Source: Musa acuminata AAA Group
Taxonomy: Eukaryota; Streptophyta; Magnoliopsida; Zingiberales; Musaceae
DNA length: 64,000 bases
Reading direction: 5' to 3'
NCBI RefSeq assembly: GCF_036884655.1
Contig: NC_088342.1
Coordinates: forward strand, 12,771,501 to 12,835,500
Positions 59,566-64,000 of this stretch are shown here, piece by piece. Numbering within the stretch: position 1 is the first letter of the stretch; every line of letters starts with the position of its first letter. The translations under genes and the position numbers were made by a program. A model generated the notes under the pieces. It searched no databases and had not been told where the DNA came from. It was given only the letters and a program-made list of their open reading frames with translations.

Positions 59566-60025
59566 TGTCACGGACAAACTTCTAAACAAGATGTTTGATG
59601 TAATGCTCATGTATGTCCGTGTCTTTTGGCATGTTCATGCCTTGTACAACATGTAGAGGGGCAGCCGAAGGCTTAATAGTCCCATTTTAGTTAGGTTGGT
59701 GGCCTCTTTAGGCTTGTAAATAAAGGTTGTGTCATGTGAACACGTGCGAGAGATTTTCGGTCTGTAATGGACCATTTTACCCTTTGTTGTGGCACTATTC
59801 AGAGCTTGTAAAGTCTGTTTGTAATTTGCATTGTCTACGAAGTGTTTTTCAGATATGTTTGCTTGTGGATCCCGATTGAGGCGTTCTCTCTAGCCCGTTC
59901 TCTCTAGCCCGTTCTCTCTTTTGTTGGTCCTAAGGGACAATGGGAGATTTCGGGGAGGCTGACCTTTGCGGACGGACACGCAAGGGTGCCGCACGACTTA
60001 GGCAAAACCAGCTAAGTCCGTGACA
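59566..60025 (+). repeat. 3' LTR of the LARD-like element
   Basis: 460 bp; 14 bp longer than the 5' LTR through a tandem copy of TAGCCCGTTCTCTC at about 59893-59920. Confidence 0.9.
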
Positions 60026-61707
60026 AGGAGGCGAAGAAGCCAGCCCCCCATCCTGAGCCGAGGGGGTCCACCATCGACTTGCCACTGCTAGAGGGTCGAC
60101 CAGACCAGACGATCAAGGTCGGATCGGAGCTACCCGAGCAAGAACGAAGGCAGCTCGTCGGCTTCCTACAAGGAAATGCCGACGTCTTTGCCTGGTCGCC
60201 ATCTGACATGACTAGCGTCGACCCGGAGGTCGCGCAGCACCACCTCAATATCTCACCCGACGCTCGCCCAATAAAGCAAAAACCCAGACAGCAGGCTCCT
60301 GATCGGCAGCTCGCCATACGAGAAGAAGTGGGCCGACTTTTAGCGGCAGACTTCATAGAAGAAGTCAGATACCCACGATGGCTATCCAATGTAGTCCTCG
60401 TCAAGAAACCTAATGGAAGCTGGAGGATGTGCGTTGATTACACCAATCTCAACAATGCATGCCCAAAGGATTGCTACCCCCTCCCGAAGGTCGACCAGTT
60501 GGTCGACACTACGGCCGGACACGCCTGCCTCTCATTTATGGACGCCTTCTCGAGATACAACCAGATCAGAATGGCACCCGAAGACCAAGAGCATACGGCT
60601 TTTCTCACCGATCAAGGGGTTTACTTTTATAAGGTCATGCCCTTCGGATTGAAGAACGCCGGGGCTACATACCAGAGGACAGTGAACAAGATGTTCGCCC
60701 ACCAGATCGGGCAGAACATGGAAGTTTACGTCGACGACATGATTGTGAAAAGCCAAGAGGCAGGAGCCCACCTAGCCGATCTGGCCGAGGCATTCGCCAC
60801 GCTACGCAAGTACGGCATGCGGCTCAACCTCGTGAAGTGCGCCTTCGGTGTCACCTCGGGAAAGTTCCTCAGGTTCATCGTACACGAAAAAGGAATCGAC
60901 GCCAACCCGGAGAAAGTCCAGGCGATCATCAATATGCAGTCACCTCGGATGATCAAAGACCTACAACGCCTTAACGGGAGGCTCGTCGCCATGTCCCGTT
61001 TCCTTGCCCGATCGGGTGATCGCTGCCTCCCCTTCTTCAGAGCACTGAAGAACCCGAAAAATTTCCAGTGGACGACGGAATGCGAGGAAGCCTTCAAACA
61101 AATGAAGCAACACTTAGCCAACCTCCCCCGACTTGCCTCAGTCTCTCCTGGGGAGAAGCTAGGCCTCTATCTGGCTGCCTCCCAGCATGCAGTCAGCTCC
61201 GTTCTGGTCAGAGAAAACTCCGGCGAACAGCTTCCGGTCTACTATGTCAGCCACGTCCTGAATAGGCCCGAGGAACGATACCCACCGATTGAGAAACTGG
61301 CGCTCGCGCTCGTACTGTCAGCCCGGAAGCTACGCCCCTACTTCCAGGCTCACTCGGTGGAGGTCATCACCGACCAACCACTTCGGCAGATCTTGTTTAA
61401 ATTTGATGTAGGAGGACGTCTTCTCAAATGGGCGGTGGAGCTCGACGAGCATGACATACAATACGTGCCCAGGACCACTATCAAGGCCCAGTCCGTGGTC
61501 GACTTCATCGCAGAATTAACTCAGATCGGGGACAAGGGTCTCGAACAACCTCCCGAAGCCTGGGTCTTGCACGTCGACGGATCGGCCAACTCAAAAGGCG
61601 CCGGCGCGGGGCTGGTGCTACAAGCTCCCGACGGGCGGTCGTTCGAGCGTTCCCTCCGATCGGGTTCCAGGCCACTAACAATGAGGCGGAATACGAGGCG
61701 CTCCTAG
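60026..61707 (+). pseudogene. Tat Pol: reverse transcriptase, RNase H and start of second RNase H
   Basis: The frame is open from directly after the nested LTR (EAKKPAPHPEPRGS). RT: FAWSPSDMTSVDPEVAQHHL, NVVLVKKPNGSWRMCVDYTN, PLPKVDQLVD, then YKVMPFGLKNAGATYQRTVN and the active site MEVYVDDMIVKS. First RNase H: LGLYLAASQHAVSSVLVREN, YPPIEKLALALV, VITDQPLRQIL. A second, archaeal-type RNase H domain begins with WVLHVDGSANSKGAGAGLVL, a Tat hallmark. The frame is lost at about 61660 by a one-base shift; the next part is in another frame. Confidence 0.92.
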
Positions 61708-62830
61708 CAGGACTCAGGTTGGCCCTCGAGATGCAGGTGGTCGCCATCCGCGTCCTCACCGACTCGCAGTTGGTAGCCGAGCAACTCAGCGGGGGATACG
61801 GCGCTCGGGACCCGATCATGGCGAAGTACCTGGCACAGGTAAAGAGCCTGACCGCTAAGTTCCCTCATTTTACATTATCTAATGTCCTGAGGGGAGAAAA
61901 CGAGCGAGCCGACACGCTAGCTAAGCTAGCGTCAAAGCCAGCCCTTGAAGCCGAGCCCGAGGTCGAGGAGCTCCCTACCCGTGCCATCGAAATCGCAACG
62001 GCAGCCTCGGGCGACGCGCCTACCACCTGGGTACAAGAACTGCTACGCTTCAAACGGGACGGGACTCTTCCGCCCGACGAAGCTACGGCTCGACGCCTGC
62101 GTCGCACGCATGCATGGTATACCGAGGTGAGTGGACGACTCTACAAGCGGTCCTTCACATACCCCCTCCTACGGTGCTTGGAGCCCGACGAAGCTCAGAC
62201 GGTTCTGGCTGAGGTCCATGAGGGAGTTTGCGGGGAACACATCGGCGGGCGAACCCTGGCACACAAAATACTTCGCCAAGGTTACTACTGGCCGACCATG
62301 TGCCGGGACGCAAAGGCCCACGTACAACGGTGTAGTTCGTGCCAAGAACACACCCGCACGCCTAGGCAGCCCGCGGTCCCGCTCACCCCCATCGACTGCG
62401 CATGGCCATTCGCGCAATGGGGTCTGGACCTGCTCGGACCTTTCCCCCCAGCCTCGGGACAACGAAAGTACATCTTCGTGGGTGTGGATTATTTCACAAA
62501 GTGGGTCGAGGTCGAACCACTGGCGACGATCACGGAGCGGCAAATAGAAAAGTTCGTATGGAGGAACCTGGTGACTCGGTTTGGCTTGCCCAAAACCATC
62601 ATCACAGACAACGGGCCCCAGTTCGCAGGTAGAAGGTTCCGGGAGTTCTACGCGAACCACGGAATCCAGCTAAGGTTCAGCTCGGTGGCTTACCCTCAGA
62701 CGAACGGGTTAGCAGAGGTAACCAATCGGTCCATTCTGGACGGGCTCAAAAGGAGAGTATTCGCAGCCCAATCGACTTGGACGGACGAACTCCCGAGCAT
62801 TTTATGGTCGCTACGCACCACCCCAAGACC
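61660..62830 (+). pseudogene. Tat Pol: second RNase H and integrase
   Basis: Second RNase H continues: NNEAEYEALLAGLRLALEMQ, RVLTDSQLVAEQ, ENERADTLAKLAS. Integrase: HHCC-type zinc region (VHEGVCGEHIGGRTLAHKIL, CSSCQEH), catalytic core with WGLDLLGPFPPASGQRKYIF, FTKWVEVEPL, ITDNGPQFAGRRFREF and SVAYPQTNGLAEVTNRSILD, so the D-D-E residues are present. An extra C at about 62828 shifts the frame before the integrase end. Confidence 0.92.
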
Positions 62831-63262
62831 GGGACTGGAGAGTCCCCTTACAGCCTCACGTTTGGAACCGAAGCTGTCCTACCGCCCGAGGTAGCCATTG
62901 CCACCCTTCGGACAAGAAGTTATTACGAGAAAGTCTCGAACGAAGGACTTCGAGCCAGCCTTGACGTGCTCGAGGAGCGACGCGCCGACGCACACTTGAA
63001 GGCCCTCTCTTATAAAAGAGCCGTCGCAAGGGTCTACAACAGGAAGGTACGACCCCGACCAATTAAGTTAAGCGACCTAGTCCTACGCAAGACCGAGGTC
63101 AGCGACCCGACCCGAGCGAGGGGAAAGCTGGCCCCCAAATGGGAGGGACCTTATCGGGTCGTCGAGATAATCCGACCAGGTACATACCGGCTCGTGACAA
63201 TGGACGGTTCTCCTCTACCGAGAACGTGGAACGTTCAGAACCTTAAGAAATTCTTCGTTTGA
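62831..63262 (+). pseudogene. Tat Pol: integrase C-terminal part
   Basis: Continues in a third frame: TGESPYSLTFGTEAVLPPEV, RRADAHLKALSYKRAVARVY, VLRKTEVSDPTRARGKLAPK, WEGPYRVVEI, ending NVQNLKKFFV and a stop at 63260. No chromodomain. Confidence 0.9.
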
Positions 63263-63397
63263 GAAAGGAGTTTCTTTGAAGGAGTTTCTTTCTTTGGCCT
63301 AATGGAAGAAAAAGTTTTTTCGTCCAAGGAAAAAGAAATTTTTCCTCTGGGAAAGGGGAAGTTTCCCGTCCAAGGGAAGGAGAAGCTTTTCGCTTGC

Positions 63398-63399
<2 letters not shown>

Positions 63400-63458
<59 letters not shown>
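63400..63458 (+). repeat. 59-base poly(A) tract
   Basis: Uninterrupted A-run between the Tat integrase and the antisense ORF, following four differently spelled GGGAA(A/G)-rich segments. It may be a fossil of a copied poly(A) tail or slippage of an A-rich spacer; assemblers often handle such tracts badly. Confidence 0.9.
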
Positions 63459-63459
<1 letters not shown>

Positions 63460-63552
63460 CGCTAGCTGAGCAATACACAAGAGGGGAAAAAGTTTTCTTT
63501 TATTTCAAAAGGAAACCAACTTACAGGATTCGACCCCGACTTACAAAATCGA

Positions 63553-64000
63553 CTAACACCTTAGAAAAGCAAAAATACAGGACCTTTCTTTATTAAGGGG
63601 GACGTCCAGGCGGTCGTCAAAGGGGACGTCCAAGCGGTCGTTAAAAGGGACGTCCTCGGGCATGTCTACCTCCAGATCCTCGGGGTGGGGAGTGAAGGGA
63701 TCCTCCTCCACCTCGAGGCCGGGGTGACGAGCGCGGAAGCGGGACGTGGCGATTCGGTATCCGTATTCAAAGGACACCCGCCCCGTCCGCATCAGCCCGA
63801 GTTCGAACCCCTCGGACTTCTTGTACGCCTCAATGAGCTCCCTGTCCTTGACGGGTCGGAGACACGCCTCTTCCGCCAGCGTTTCCGAGGCCGCTCTCGT
63901 CTCCGCCTTCGCCTCATCCAGCTTTTTGCTAAGGGCGCTCGCTTTCGTCTTCAGCAGACGGAGCTCGGTCCGCTCCACCCTTAAGATCTGCTGGAGCTCC
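63553..64000 (-). CDS. Antisense ORF of the Tat element, partial
   Basis: Minus-strand frame open from the window edge to a stop at 63553, at least 148 codons; its start is outside the window. The N-terminal visible part is a heptad-rich coiled coil (LRLLKTKASALSKKLDEAK, ASETLAEEACL), then a folded-looking piece (ELIEAYKKSEGFELGLMRTG, FEYGYRIATSRFRARHPGLE) and an acidic tail with a short internal repeat (DVPFNDRL, DVPFDDRL, DVPLNK). Position and orientation match the additional antisense ORFs described for Tat-lineage elements between integrase and 3' LTR, whose role is unknown. No stop or frameshift is visible, unlike in Pol of the same element. Confidence 0.7.
   Translation of the reverse strand, partial: ELQQILRVERTELRLLKTKASALSKKLDEAKAETRAASETLAEEACLRPVKDRELIEAYKKSEGFELGLMRTGRVSFEYGYRIATSRFRARHPGLEVEEDPFTPHPEDLEVDMPEDVPFNDRLDVPFDDRLDVPLNKERSCIFAFLRC

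Larger units (their letters stand above)
55588..60025 (+). mobile_element. Non-coding LTR retrotransposon (LARD-like) nested in the Tat element
   Basis: 4.44 kb with LTRs at 55588-56033 and 59566-60025, a degenerate tRNA-Met primer site (56036-56050) and a polypurine tract (AGTGGGGGAGAA at about 59554). The 3.5-kb inside has no gag, protease, RT or integrase, so it must have moved with proteins from elsewhere. No matching target duplication: CGGGA on the left, AGGAG on the right. The LTRs differ at about 15 positions plus a 14-bp repeat (about 3.4 percent). Confidence 0.88.
53210..64000 (+). mobile_element. Ty3/gypsy Tat-type retrotransposon, 3' end outside the window
   Basis: 5' LTR, a primer site of the TGGCGC kind, Gag, Pol with an extra RNase H domain between RT/RNase H and integrase, and an antisense ORF after integrase: together the signature of the Tat lineage. 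GC content is much higher than in the rest of the window. It is interrupted at 55588-60025 by a non-coding LTR element. Two in-frame stops in Gag and two frameshifts in Pol show it is not autonomous. The right LTR is not in view. Confidence 0.9.

Noticed and set aside
63400..63458. Poly(A) tract as sign of a LINE or processed pseudogene
   Set aside because: It lies inside the Tat element between integrase and the antisense ORF, and no LINE or gene sequence precedes it.

Overview
This is plant nuclear DNA. The evidence is spliced genes with GT-AG introns (a beta-tubulin with the usual plant exon layout), PLS-class and P-class pentatricopeptide repeat (PPR) sequences, plant-type glutathione peroxidase exons, and nested LTR retrotransposons of plant Ty1/copia (including a Sirevirus/Maximus-type element) and Ty3/gypsy (Tat-type) lineages. 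The GC-rich coding exons of the tubulin gene and the overall look of the repeats suggest a monocot. A banana/ensete-like genome (Musaceae) is my guess from the flavour of the repeats and is not demonstrated.

Layout. 1-2.6 kb: a decayed hAT transposon (BED finger at one end, dimerisation region at the other). About 4.2-4.9 kb: a broken fragment of a plastid MurE-like gene. 5.1-6.6 kb: an intact intron-less PPR gene. 7.1-8.7 kb: a complete three-exon beta-tubulin gene, all on the minus strand. 8.8-12.5 kb: AT-rich intergenic DNA. 12.54-13.65 kb: a solo LTR related to the Sirevirus further on. 14.5-15.8 kb: a decayed P-class PPR gene.

15.79-49.29 kb is one nested retrotransposon cluster that can be fully unfolded. 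(1) An old minus-strand copia element has its two LTRs at 15790-16277 and 48797-49287. (2) A plus-strand Sirevirus-type copia landed in its gag region (24752-47442, target duplication AGCTT). (3) A segment of about 4.86 kb spanning old copia, Sirevirus LTR and Sirevirus gag/integrase was then duplicated in tandem (first copy 18846-23706), so the Sirevirus now shows three LTRs. (4) Two further elements inserted into the Sirevirus: a copia element at 27165-35568 (target duplication CAAGA) and a gypsy element at 38418-43811 (target duplication ATCTC). LTR divergence judged by eye falls in the order that the nesting demands (roughly 12 percent, 4 percent, 1.8 percent, 0.6 percent).

49.3-53.2 kb returns to genic DNA: a possible 5' coding fragment cut off by the cluster, and the last three exons of a glutathione peroxidase gene whose upstream exons are not visible before the next transposon starts. 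53.21 kb to the window end is a Tat-type gypsy element (5' LTR, gag, pol with an extra RNase H region, and an antisense ORF after integrase). It is interrupted at 55588-60025 by a non-coding LTR element of the LARD kind.

I found no operon, CRISPR array, RNA gene or clearly new protein system. The unusual content is structural: the three-LTR tandem duplication, a very young but heavily broken copia copy, LTRs built from hairpin-forming minisatellites, and the antisense ORF of the Tat element.
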